From Jeotgalibacillus sp. R-1-5s-1 (GTDB lineage Bacteria; Bacillota; Bacilli; Bacillales; Jeotgalibacillaceae), in NCBI RefSeq assembly GCF_004405105.1, contig NZ_SORW01000016.1:1-64000 (forward strand): 64,000 nt of DNA, given 5' to 3'. Numbering within the stretch: the stretch's first letter is position 1; each line of letters opens with the position of its first letter. Both the position numbers and the translations under genes were made by a program. Shown here one piece after another: positions 54,775-62,829 of the stretch. The notes below the pieces were generated by a model. It did no database searches, was not told where the DNA came from, and worked only from the letters and a program-made list of their open reading frames with translations.

Positions 54775-55152
54775 CTGAAAAAGGGTGCCGTTTTAATTGG
54801 TTTAATCATTTTGATCTTATTAATCGGTATGATCAATATTGTTAATTATTTTGATCATATGGTTGGTGAGCAAAAAGCTGTTAGTTCACAAATAGAAAAA
54901 AGCGATAAAATAATGAGCGATATAAAAATGATTAAACTTCAGGAACAGATAGTAAAAAAATTAAAACAAGAAGGCTATACTCCTACCGGCACATTTGGTT
55001 TTTCGATCTCAAGCTTTGAAAAAAAATCAATAACAATAGATTTATTAGAAATACCAAAAGAAAAAACAGCTGCTGAAATAGAGATACATAAAATAGTGAA
55101 TGAGATATCTCAAGAGAATGAATTAGGCCTATTCGAGATCACTATACAGTGA
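54775..55152 (+). CDS. Small AT-rich membrane-anchored protein, unknown; odd start
   Basis: I do not recognise this protein. Read from a CTG at 54775 it has 125 residues: a basic start (KKGAVLIG), one membrane span (GLIILILLIGMINIVNYF, about 8-25), a Lys/Glu-rich helical stretch (about 35-70) and a small mixed domain with GYTPTGTFGFSISSFEKKSI. A GAGGAGG (54761-54767) stands seven bases before the CTG. An ATG at 54770 on the same site reads ATG ATC TGA and stops at once, so either CTG is used, or one base was lost, or a TTG at 54811 inside the membrane span is the start. The region is much richer in A+T than its neighbours, which suggests an acquired gene. B. subtilis has other genes in this gap. 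Confidence 0.6.
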   Translation: MKKGAVLIGLIILILLIGMINIVNYFDHMVGEQKAVSSQIEKSDKIMSDIKMIKLQEQIVKKLKQEGYTPTGTFGFSISSFEKKSITIDLLEIPKEKTAAEIEIHKIVNEISQENELGLFEITIQ

Positions 55153-55233
55153 ATCATTTTAATCATCGTAGCTAATTAAGTCCTGAATGTTCGCGAAAGC
55201 GCATATACTCTCCTCATAATAAGGGGGACTGTC

Positions 55234-55932
55234 ATGCGCAAAAAGATTATTATGGTGATGCTGCTTACCGTTGTATTAGGGACAGGCCTTGGAGCGGGCT
55301 TGTATGCAATAGAGGAATGGAGGCTTCCTCTGTCGGGAAAAGTGATCGTGCTTGATCCCGGACATGGCGGACCGGATGGCGGAGCGACCTATGAAACCAT
55401 CCTTGAGAAAAATTTAACGCTCTCCATTGCCAGACAGCTTCAGGCTTATTTAGAGGAGCAGGGGGCGATTGTGCGCCTGTCGAGAGAAAAGGATGAGGAT
55501 CTGGCAGATGCTGCGACAAAGGGGTTCAGAGACCGTAAGCGTGAGGATCTGAAAAAGCGTCTTGAGCTGATCAATGACCGGGATAACGATCTCTTTATCA
55601 GCATTCATCTTAACGCCATCCCCGAAACGCAGTGGAAAGGCGCGCAAACCTTTTACACGGGTTTTAACGATGATAATAAACGGCTGGCGCTGTTTATCCA
55701 GCATGAATTAAAACGCCACCTGCCAAATAATACGCGGAAAGCCAAATCGATAGACGGCATTTACGTGCTGAGTCATGCAGAAACGCCGGGTGTGCTCGTC
55801 GAGGCAGGGTTTCTTTCCAATCCGGAGGAGCGTTACTGGCTGTTAAAGGATGACTATCAGCAACGCGTAGCTGCTGCTGTGTACATTGGGATTTTAAGAC
55901 ACTTTTCGAAGGAAGAAGAGCCGACTGAGTAA
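55234..55932 (+). CDS. cwlD: CwlD, germination-specific N-acetylmuramoyl-L-alanine amidase
   Basis: CwlD strips peptides from muramic acid in the spore cortex so that muramic-delta-lactam can form, which marks the cortex for germination enzymes. The 232-residue protein has an N-terminal signal or anchor (IIMVMLLTVVLGTGLGAGLY), and an Amidase_3 domain with zinc ligands in LDPGHGGPDGG (about 41-51), the Glu of LEKNLTL, ISIHLNA (about 123-129) and the catalytic Glu in VLVEAGFLSNPEE (about 186-198). ATG behind AAGGGGG. No clear sigma-G promoter was found. Confidence 0.95.
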   Translation: MRKKIIMVMLLTVVLGTGLGAGLYAIEEWRLPLSGKVIVLDPGHGGPDGGATYETILEKNLTLSIARQLQAYLEEQGAIVRLSREKDEDLADAATKGFRDRKREDLKKRLELINDRDNDLFISIHLNAIPETQWKGAQTFYTGFNDDNKRLALFIQHELKRHLPNNTRKAKSIDGIYVLSHAETPGVLVEAGFLSNPEERYWLLKDDYQQRVAAAVYIGILRHFSKEEEPTE

Positions 55933-55999
55933 GACGTCACCCTTCACCTATGTTATACTGACATAGATGAAAACGAATTCACAGAAGGGGTGTCACGTC

Positions 56000-57055
56000 T
56001 TGGTAACAGAACAACAGGTACGCGAATTGCTCGGTTCAATGAATGATCCGATTTTACATACGACGCTTGCAGAAACGGAAGGAATCGTGGAAGTAAGCAT
56101 CAAGGAAGAGAAAAATCACGTCAGTGTCAAAATCGCACTCGCAAAAACGGGTACAGCGGAACAAATGCAGCTGCAAATGGCCGTTGTAGATGCGCTGAAA
56201 AAAGCCGGTGCAGAAACAGTCGGCATCCGCTTCACAGAGCTTGAGCCTGAAAAACTCGAGAAGTTCCGCGGTAAACAGGGAGATGCAGTCGAAGATAATT
56301 TGCTCTCACCAGGAAATAAGGTTCAATTTATCGCCATCGCAAGCGGAAAGGGCGGCGTCGGTAAATCCACCGTATCCGTCAACCTCGCAGTCGCACTGGC
56401 CCGCGCCGGTAAAAAAGTCGGCCTGATCGACGCCGATATCTACGGCTTCAGCGTGCCGGATATGATGGGTATCAACAAGCGCCCAGTCGTCCGCGGCGAG
56501 CGCATTATTCCAGTAGACCGCTTTGGCGTAAAGGTCATCTCTATGGCCTTCTTCGTAGAAGACAACGCACCTGTCATCTGGAGAGGCCCGATGCTCGGCA
56601 AAATGCTGAACAGCTTCTTCACAGAGGTAGAGTGGGGAGAGCTTGACTACCTGCTGCTTGACCTGCCACCGGGAACAGGCGACGTCGCACTTGATGTACA
56701 CGCCATGCTGCCATCAAGCAAGGAAATCATCGTGACAACACCGCACCCGACAGCAGCCTTCGTCGCAGCACGTGCCGGTGCAATGGCCCTGCAGACAGAG
56801 CACTCGATCCTGGGCGTTGTCGAAAACATGTCCTTCTATGAAAGTAAAAAAACCGGCGAGCGCGAATTCGTATTCGGTCAGGGCGGCGGCGAAAAGCTTG
56901 CCGAAGAGCTCCGCACAGATCTCTTAGGAAAACTTCCGCTCCAGCAGCCTGACTGGGATGAAAACGACTTCGCCCCATCCGTATATGGAGCCGATCACCG
57001 TCTCGGCAACATCTACGCCGATATCGCACAGCAAGTCATTGACCGCACCACATAA
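56000..57055 (+). CDS. salA: SalA/Mrp family P-loop ATPase
   Basis: The 351-residue protein has an N-terminal MIP18/DUF59-type domain (about 1-85) and an Mrp/NBP35 ATPase domain with the deviant Walker A SGKGGVGKST (about 115-124) and LLLDLPPGTGD. Family members carry iron-sulfur clusters or, as SalA in B. subtilis, act in gene regulation; I see no CxxC near the C-terminus, which fits the SalA form. The TTG at 56000 follows AGAAGGGGTG; an ATG at 55967 would add 11 residues. Next to cwlD and gerD as in B. subtilis. Confidence 0.9.
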   Translation: MVTEQQVRELLGSMNDPILHTTLAETEGIVEVSIKEEKNHVSVKIALAKTGTAEQMQLQMAVVDALKKAGAETVGIRFTELEPEKLEKFRGKQGDAVEDNLLSPGNKVQFIAIASGKGGVGKSTVSVNLAVALARAGKKVGLIDADIYGFSVPDMMGINKRPVVRGERIIPVDRFGVKVISMAFFVEDNAPVIWRGPMLGKMLNSFFTEVEWGELDYLLLDLPPGTGDVALDVHAMLPSSKEIIVTTPHPTAAFVAARAGAMALQTEHSILGVVENMSFYESKKTGEREFVFGQGGGEKLAEELRTDLLGKLPLQQPDWDENDFAPSVYGADHRLGNIYADIAQQVIDRTT

Positions 57056-57086
57056 AAAAAGGAGAGCTGAGGCTCTTCTTTTTTTG
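57053..57086 (+). terminator. salA terminator
   Basis: AAAAAAAGGAGAGC pairs with GCTCTTCTTTTTTT (one G-U) around a TGAG loop. The symmetric A and T tracts could end transcription from both strands; gerD is convergent but its 3' end lies 435 bp away. Confidence 0.9.
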
Positions 57087-57199
57087 TGGGTTTTATGTGG
57101 GAAAGGGCATTTAGGATGGAGATCCTGGTTTTGCCGCGTCCCCGGGGTGAACCAGGCGGCTAGAAAAAAGCGAACCATCCATAGTCCAAATGACACTAA

Positions 57200-57510
57200 C
57201 CTCACGAATTCTCCGCTAAGCTCACAAACCCGCCGCCTAACCTCACGAACTCCGCGTCTAACCTCACGAACTCCGGCCGCAACCTCACAAACTTCGTCCA
57301 TCACCTCACGAACCCCAATCCGCGTCCGGAGCATCCACCAGGCGGCTCGAACTTAGCCAATCACCCATAGTCCAAATGACACTAACCTCACGAATTCTCC
57401 GCTAAGCTCACGAACCCGCCGCCTAACCTCACGAACTCCGCGTCTAACCTCACGAACTCCGGTCGTAACCTCACAAACTCCACCCCCAACCTCACATTCC
57501 CCACATCAAA
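57200..57510 (-). repeat. 21-bp-period degenerate repeat array, copy 4 (salA-gerD gap), with a 186-bp duplication
   Basis: On the plus strand CCTCACGAAC-type cores start at 57200, 57220, 57241, 57262, 57283 and 57304, then at 57386, 57406, 57427, 57448, 57469 and 57490. Spacing is 21 bp except one 20-bp step in the same place of each block. Read on the minus strand the core is GAGTTCGTGAGG, alignable with GGTTCGCAAGAT of copy 2. The whole segment from 57151 is repeated after exactly 186 bp (57337 onward; ACCAGGCGGC and CATAGTCCAAATGACACTAA also recur). The array runs up to the 3' end of gerD. 57087-57150 holds no feature I can name. Confidence 0.83.
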
Positions 57511-57520
57511 CCCATCTCCA

Positions 57521-58183
57521 TCACGGACTCCCTCCGCCATTCCCACTATCTGTCCCGCCATCTCCGTCTGTTCCGCCACCCTGACTGCCACCACCGCCAC
57601 CTTCACCCTGCGATGCTTGTGGACCTTCCTGTGTCCCACTGGCCTGTTCTTCACCGCCCATCTCTTTTGCGGCATTCATCAACAGATCCTGCATTTCCTT
57701 CTTAACGAGTGGGCTTTCCATCATTTCCATCATGATTTTTTTGGTTTCTTCTTTATATTGCTGGCTCGTCAGCACGGACATCGTTTGTTCGTGCATAGCG
57801 GGATCTTTCATGAGCTCGAGCATCATCTTCTGGTATTCGGGATCCTTCATGAGTCCCTTCAGCAGATCTTTCTGCTCTGTCTGCATGCTTTTGGCAAGGG
57901 TCTCGGCAAACTGGGGGTCGTTGAAGGTTTTCTTCCAGAAGTCCTGACCTTCCTTTGACAATAAAGTCGTTTCGATGGACTGTTTAACAACATCCTGGTC
58001 GAGGACGAGCTCTTTTTTCAGCTCTTCGTCTGCTAAAAGCTCCTGAACGGCTTTCTTGCCTTCACTCGTTTTTAACAGGTCAGTGACCATTTGCTTTGTT
58101 TCTTCATAGCTTGTTTTTTCGTTGCCGGAGCAGCCTGATAGGAGCAGGGCAGCTAAGGCTACAGCACCTAATTGTTTACGCAT
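57521..58183 (-). CDS. gerD: GerD, spore germination lipoprotein
   Basis: GerD is an inner-spore-membrane lipoprotein that organises germinant receptors into the germinosome. The 220-residue product has a signal peptide ending in the lipobox LLSGC (Cys about 17), a helical body with repeated KDPEYQKMMLELMKDPA-like segments (about 105-150), and a Gly-rich low-complexity tail (GGGGGSQGGGTDGDGG). The ATG at 58183 on the minus strand follows GGAGGTGAA. It is the only gene on this strand; the gene and kbaA diverge from a 150-bp gap. Confidence 0.93.
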   Translation of the reverse strand: MRKQLGAVALAALLLSGCSGNEKTSYEETKQMVTDLLKTSEGKKAVQELLADEELKKELVLDQDVVKQSIETTLLSKEGQDFWKKTFNDPQFAETLAKSMQTEQKDLLKGLMKDPEYQKMMLELMKDPAMHEQTMSVLTSQQYKEETKKIMMEMMESPLVKKEMQDLLMNAAKEMGGEEQASGTQEGPQASQGEGGGGGSQGGGTDGDGGTDSGNGGGSP

Positions 58184-58335
58184 GAGTTCACCTCCAATCT
58201 TTACGGTCATTTGTTTTCTTATCGTGACCTGAAATCCTGATTTTATGCACGTTCACACGACGGTCATGGATTTTTAAGGGATCGACTGGTACAATCGAAT
58301 GAGAATGTGTATTTTCAGATTTGGAGGATAGAGAC

Positions 58336-59001
58336 GTGACCATACGAAATTGGATCCGTTTTTTTGTGATGACATTGCTTGTAGGCGGTGTCACAACCGG
58401 TGTTGTTGGGATTACTGTCCGCTGGGATGAGCTCACTACTCAGCTTGCGGGTGAAGATACGGTTGAATTAATTTCAGTTGTCGTCTGGATGATCGGTGTC
58501 GGGATGACGTTTAGCGTATTAAGCCAGATGGGGTATTTTGCATACTTAACGATTCATCAGTTCGGACTCGGGATTTTCCGTTCACTGAAGCTATGGAATC
58601 GGGTGCAGTTAGTGATTACAGCATTTGTTTTATTTGATCTTGTGTATTTCCGTTTTGATGCGTTTGCGGATGAAGGGGATTCATTACTGCCATACTTCAG
58701 TTTAGCGGTATTCCTGCTGGTTGTGGGGATCATTGTAGCGCTGTTGAAATCAAAGCAGGCCGGGAATAAAGCGCTGTTTCCATCCACGCTCTTTTTCATG
58801 GTCGTGGTGACGACGCTTGAATGGCTGCCGGTGCTGAGAAGTAATGAAAACTACTGGCTGATTACAATCATGTTCACGCTGATTGCGACGAATGCCTATC
58901 AGATGCTCGCACTGCCAAAATATAATAAGCGGTCACAAAAGGATCGTGAAGAGCGGCTCGCACGAAAAGCAGCCCGCGAAAAAGAAGCAACAGCAAAGTA
59001 A
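58336..59001 (+). CDS. kbaA: KbaA, KinB-pathway activation protein
   Basis: KbaA is a membrane protein needed for the KinB branch of the sporulation phosphorelay in B. subtilis. The 221-residue product has about six membrane spans, with the conserved MIGVGMTFSVLSQMGYFAYL (about 58-77) and the HQFGLGIFRSLKLWNRVQLV segment, and a basic cytoplasmic tail. GTG at 58336 behind TTGGAGGA. In B. subtilis pdaB follows; here a terminator and Tad pilus genes follow instead. Confidence 0.92.
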   Translation: MTIRNWIRFFVMTLLVGGVTTGVVGITVRWDELTTQLAGEDTVELISVVVWMIGVGMTFSVLSQMGYFAYLTIHQFGLGIFRSLKLWNRVQLVITAFVLFDLVYFRFDAFADEGDSLLPYFSLAVFLLVVGIIVALLKSKQAGNKALFPSTLFFMVVVTTLEWLPVLRSNENYWLITIMFTLIATNAYQMLALPKYNKRSQKDREERLARKAAREKEATAK

Positions 59002-59028
59002 AGCATGCCAACATGGTGTGCTTTTTTT
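59001..59028 (+). terminator. kbaA terminator
   Basis: AAGCATGCCA and TGGTGTGCTT (two G-U pairs) around a 3-nt loop, then a total of eight T including the arm end. Confidence 0.87.
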
Positions 59029-59544
59029 CGTGTTTTCCTTTCTTTCGTCCTGTCAAAAAGGTCTTATGATCACATACATGAATCCTCTTCACAATGAAAA
59101 TTTGTTAAATATAGCCACCATCATATTAATAACTACTTATGTAACGCCAAATTTCACCTTCAAACCTCTCGAAATCAAGATTTTTTCCACGCTCTTCCAA
59201 ACAAAAATCGTTCTAAGGTCCGGTAATTTGTAATGTTTGTTACAAAATTCGAATTAATTTAACGGAAATCGAAGTAAATTCCAACGAACCTCCTATGATC
59301 CAAAAAAAATTCATGAAACTTATGTCCCTTACCTCTTTCAGACCACCTGGACTATCTTCTTTCCTCAAAACGCCCAAATTTCACCACGATTTGACAGTGT
59401 TCAAAATTTCCATTAAAAACAGTGATAGCTAATTCAGCGCATTTCGGGAAAAATGAATTTCCGACACTAATGTCATATTAGTTGGCGCTAATGTGAATAC
59501 ATTGTACTAAATTTCACTTATTTGGGAAAGTGAGGAAGATAGCG
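59029..59544. promoter_or_regulatory. AT-rich 0.5-kb region before the Tad operon with several operator-like palindromes
   Basis: No credible gene is present. Palindromes: TTTGTAA/TTACAAA with a 6-bp centre (59227-59246), AATTCGAATT (59246-59255), CTAAT/ATTAG (59467-59481) and AATGT/ACATT (59490-59503). CTAATGT occurs twice exactly 21 bp apart (59467 and 59488). AAATTTCAC occurs three times (near 59149, 59376 and 59509). TTGGCG (59482-59487) with TACTAA 17 bp later (59505-59510) is a weak promoter candidate. Together they suggest a controlled promoter for the pilus genes. Confidence 0.45.
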
Positions 59545-60309
59545 ATGATTGAGTCAAAAAGAAGGGCATTAATCTTCTTTATTATCGCAGCACTATTCGC
59601 TGCAGCTGCCGGCTATTTTACCTTACAGAAGGTGAGAGAGCTGAACTCGGATCTCGGCACGATGGTCACCGTTTATGTGGCGGGTGCAGATATTGCGGCA
59701 CGGGACGTCATTACACCGGATAGCGTGGCAGCGGAAAGCATTCCGCAGAAGTTTGTCACATCAGAGCACATTCAAAATCCTGATGAGCTCATGAATAAGG
59801 TATCGGTTGTTCCTTTATCAGAAGGAGATGTGATTTCTAAAAACATGCTGAAGGAAGCGTCAGCTGTTACAGAAGAAAATAACCGGCTTGTGACGTTAAT
59901 GTCATCAGAGCGCGTATTTTTTGATGAACCGCTTGAGCCGCTCGACCGTGTCGACATTATCGTGTCGAATCGGACAGATGAAGGAAATCAGACAGAGATC
60001 TTTATGAAGGATGTCAAAGTCGCACGTGTAGCCAGCGAGGAAGGAAATTTTTCAGGGGTACAGGTAGAAATCTCACTCGATCAGACACCTGAACTCATCC
60101 ATATGCAAAACTACGCAGACAGTGTCCGCATCATTAAAGCAAATGTAGGACTCGCTAATCAGGAGGTTGCAGGTACATCGCAGGAAGCTGAGGAAGCACC
60201 GCCTGAAGAGGAGCCGGCAGAAGCAGAACAGCCGGCAGAGGAGAAAGCGGAAGAAAAACCGCCTGCTGAAGAAAAGAAAGAAGAGCAAAAGCAGGATTCC
60301 GGAGAATAA
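59545..60309 (+). CDS. cpaB: CpaB/RcpC-type Tad pilus assembly protein
   Basis: CpaB proteins sit at the outer face of the membrane and help pilus secretion in Tad (Flp) systems. The 254-residue product has one N-terminal membrane span (ALIFFIIAALFAAAAGYF, about 8-25), a SAF domain (VYVAGADIAARDVITPDSVA, about 42-61), an RcpC-like beta domain, and a long Glu/Pro/Ala-rich tail (about 210-254). The ATG at 59545 follows GAGGA; a GTG at 59530 is upstream of that site. First gene of the pilus cluster. Confidence 0.87.
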   Translation: MIESKRRALIFFIIAALFAAAAGYFTLQKVRELNSDLGTMVTVYVAGADIAARDVITPDSVAAESIPQKFVTSEHIQNPDELMNKVSVVPLSEGDVISKNMLKEASAVTEENNRLVTLMSSERVFFDEPLEPLDRVDIIVSNRTDEGNQTEIFMKDVKVARVASEEGNFSGVQVEISLDQTPELIHMQNYADSVRIIKANVGLANQEVAGTSQEAEEAPPEEEPAEAEQPAEEKAEEKPPAEEKKEEQKQDSGE

Positions 60310-60332
60310 GTCGCGGGTGAGGAGGAAAAGCC

Positions 60333-61463
60333 ATGGAAGAATTGGATGTACTCATAATAGGAACAGAAGGCACACTCGTGTCGACCATCCGGACACGTTT
60401 ACCGGAACATTTAAAAACCGAAGTGCTTGACCCGTCACATTTACGATCAGAGCTGAAAAATAAACAGCCAAAGGTCGTCCTGCTGTTACATGGGGATGCC
60501 GATATTGAGCGGGTTGCGCTGCTTCAGTCTGAACAGCTCCACGCACCGATTATCTTCATTCACGAGACGCATGATTTCCAGCTGTTCCGGGATCTGGTGA
60601 GAAGAGGGGTAACAGATTACCTCGTATTACCGGAGGATCTTGGAGGGCTCGGTGACCGCGTGGAGACGATTGTATCCCGCGCTTCAGCGGAGCAGCCGAA
60701 GGAGCAGCTGTTCAAACGAGGAAACGGTAAGGTGTTTGCTTTCTACAGCGGAAAAGGCGGCAGCGGGAAAACGTTCCTGAGCACAGCCTTTGCCCAGACG
60801 CTGAAGCTTGAGTCAACGGCGCAGGTCATTTATATCGACCTGAACCTCCAGTACGGAGGCGGAGAGACGTTTCTCGGGATTGAAGCGAACCGCACGATCA
60901 TGGATCTTGAGCCGGTTATTGATGAAGTCAGTGAGCATCATTTGAAAAACGTATCGGAAAAAGAGCCGTTTTCAAAACTCGACCTGCTGATCAGTCCGCG
61001 TGACGCTGAAATGGCCGAGCGGCTGACAGAGGATTTTGTCACGAAAGTATTGCGCGCATGCAGACGCAGCTACGATTTTATCATCATTGATCTGCCGTCC
61101 AATATTGACGAGCGGACCTACGGGGCACTGGTAGAGGCGGATAAAGTGTTTTACACGATTGCTCTTGATACACCGTCGATCCGGGTGCTGAAGCACGTGG
61201 AAACCCTGTTTCAGAAGCTCGGGATTCCAACAGAGGACCGCTTAGAGCTCGTATTAAATGAAGTCGGCAAAGAAAATGAGCTGTCGAAAAAAGATTTGGA
61301 ACGCTTTGTCACGTACCCGCACGCTGCAGAAATCAGACGCGATATTAAAGGTGTGCAGGCTGCGATTAATAAGGGACAGCCGATCCGGAAAGAGCCGAAG
61401 GAGAAGAAAATGATCCCGGCAGCGAAGGATCTGCGCAAATGGGTGAGATCGATGCTGAAGTAA
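60333..61463 (+). CDS. cpaE: CpaE/TadZ-type pilus localisation ATPase
   Basis: TadZ proteins are MinD/ParA-like and place the pilus machine in the cell. The 376-residue protein has an N-terminal receiver-like domain (about 1-115) without an obvious phospho-acceptor arrangement, and an ATPase domain with deviant Walker A YSGKGGSGKTFLS (about 138-150) and IIIDLPSNIDE. It lies 23 bp after cpaB and 13 bp before cpaF. Confidence 0.9.
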   Translation: MEELDVLIIGTEGTLVSTIRTRLPEHLKTEVLDPSHLRSELKNKQPKVVLLLHGDADIERVALLQSEQLHAPIIFIHETHDFQLFRDLVRRGVTDYLVLPEDLGGLGDRVETIVSRASAEQPKEQLFKRGNGKVFAFYSGKGGSGKTFLSTAFAQTLKLESTAQVIYIDLNLQYGGGETFLGIEANRTIMDLEPVIDEVSEHHLKNVSEKEPFSKLDLLISPRDAEMAERLTEDFVTKVLRACRRSYDFIIIDLPSNIDERTYGALVEADKVFYTIALDTPSIRVLKHVETLFQKLGIPTEDRLELVLNEVGKENELSKKDLERFVTYPHAAEIRRDIKGVQAAINKGQPIRKEPKEKKMIPAAKDLRKWVRSMLK

Positions 61464-61476
61464 GGAGGGAAACACG

Positions 61477-62829
61477 ATGTCACTATTCCAACGGAGCAAA
61501 CGTGAACAGGCAGAACAGCCGCGCAAGGAAGCCGCGCAGGCCGTCATGACGCCTTATCTTGAGGAATTACTTGAGCATTATAAAACGAGGCTGCTTGCAG
61601 AGACGAACCTCGAGCAGTTAACCGCAGCGGATGAGCATGAACGCCGCCTGTCCATTGAGCGGCTCGTCAATCAATTCATGCTGGAAGAAAAGGTCGTCAT
61701 TCCAAGAGGGGACCGTGAAGTGCTCATGTCCCGTCTGATCGATGAAAGTGTCGGCTTTGGACCGCTTGAACAGTTGCTGAAGGACCCATCGATCACGGAG
61801 ATTCTCGTAAACGGACCAAAGGAAGTATTCATTGAGCGCAATGGACAGCTTCAGGAGTCCACGATCACTTTTAAGGATGATGCGCACGTGCGTCACATTG
61901 TCGACCGCGTCATTGCCCCGCTCGGCAGAAGAATTGATGAAAGCTCCCCGATGGTCGATGCACGCCTGCCGGACGGAAGCCGTGTAAATGCGGTCATCCC
62001 GCCGGTCAGTCTGAACGGGACACTCATTTCCATCCGTAAGTTCAGACAGGACCCGATCGAAATGGAGGACCTGCTCGGATTTGGCTCGCTAAATGAACCG
62101 ATGGCTGACTTTATCCAGGCCATTGTGGAAGCGAAGATGAACGTGCTCATTTCAGGAGGAACAGGGAGCGGGAAAACGACTCTCTTAAACGCAGCAGCAA
62201 AAGCCGTTCCGCCAAAAGAGCGGGTTATCACGATTGAGGATTCAGCAGAATTAAGGCTGAACCGCTCAAGCGTGGTCGGACTTGAAGCCCGCCCGCCGAA
62301 CGTGGAAGGCACCGGAGAAGTCTCCATCCGCCAGCTCGTGAAAAACGCCCTGCGGATGAGACCGGACCGGATCATTGTCGGAGAGGTTCGTGGTCCTGAG
62401 GCCTTCGATATGCTCCAGGCGATGAATACAGGTCACGAAGGCTCACTCACCACCGTTCACGCCAACTCACCGTCAGATGCGATCAACCGTGTTGAAGGGA
62501 TGGTCGTCATGGCCGGTATGGACCTGCCTACCCACATCATTCGCGAATACATCGTCGGCGCACTCGACATGATCGTGCAGGCAGAGCGGCTTGGTGACGG
62601 TAAACGTAAGATCGTCAATATTTCTGAAGTGTATGTAGATGAACACAATCAGGTGAAGCTGCAGGACATTTTCGTCTTCAAACGGACAGGCACCGGAAAA
62701 GACGGAGAAGTGCTCGGTCACTTTGAGCCGACCGGCATCGTTCCGAAATGCGTGGAGCGACTCAAGCTGTTTGGCATCGAATTCGATCAGAGTCTCTTTC
62801 AAAAAGGAGGAGAGCCGGTATGGACATAA
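61477..62829 (+). CDS. cpaF: CpaF/TadA-type pilus assembly ATPase
   Basis: The hexameric secretion ATPase that powers extension, and in Tad systems also retraction, of the pilus. The 450-residue protein has a helical N-domain, LKDPSITEILVNGP (about 104-117), Walker A SGGTGSGKTTLLNA (about 224-237), and Asp/His boxes with GEVRGPEAFDMLQAMNTGHE (about 303-322). It overlaps tadB by 10 bases. Confidence 0.96.
   Translation: MSLFQRSKREQAEQPRKEAAQAVMTPYLEELLEHYKTRLLAETNLEQLTAADEHERRLSIERLVNQFMLEEKVVIPRGDREVLMSRLIDESVGFGPLEQLLKDPSITEILVNGPKEVFIERNGQLQESTITFKDDAHVRHIVDRVIAPLGRRIDESSPMVDARLPDGSRVNAVIPPVSLNGTLISIRKFRQDPIEMEDLLGFGSLNEPMADFIQAIVEAKMNVLISGGTGSGKTTLLNAAAKAVPPKERVITIEDSAELRLNRSSVVGLEARPPNVEGTGEVSIRQLVKNALRMRPDRIIVGEVRGPEAFDMLQAMNTGHEGSLTTVHANSPSDAINRVEGMVVMAGMDLPTHIIREYIVGALDMIVQAERLGDGKRKIVNISEVYVDEHNQVKLQDIFVFKRTGTGKDGEVLGHFEPTGIVPKCVERLKLFGIEFDQSLFQKGGEPVWT

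Noticed and set aside
55153-55233. Sigma-G promoter for cwlD (CATATACT near 55202 with TGAATG)
   Set aside because: The spacing of about 12 bp is too short for sigma-G; the gerD upstream region likewise gave no well-spaced pair.
56924-57675. ORFs on both strands with VREV / FVRL-like repeats around the salA-gerD gap
   Set aside because: Same cause: translation of the 21-bp array. They also overlap salA, its terminator and gerD.
58883-59233. 116-codon ORF overlapping the end of kbaA
   Set aside because: Crosses the kbaA terminator, overlaps kbaA in another frame, and has no ribosome binding site.
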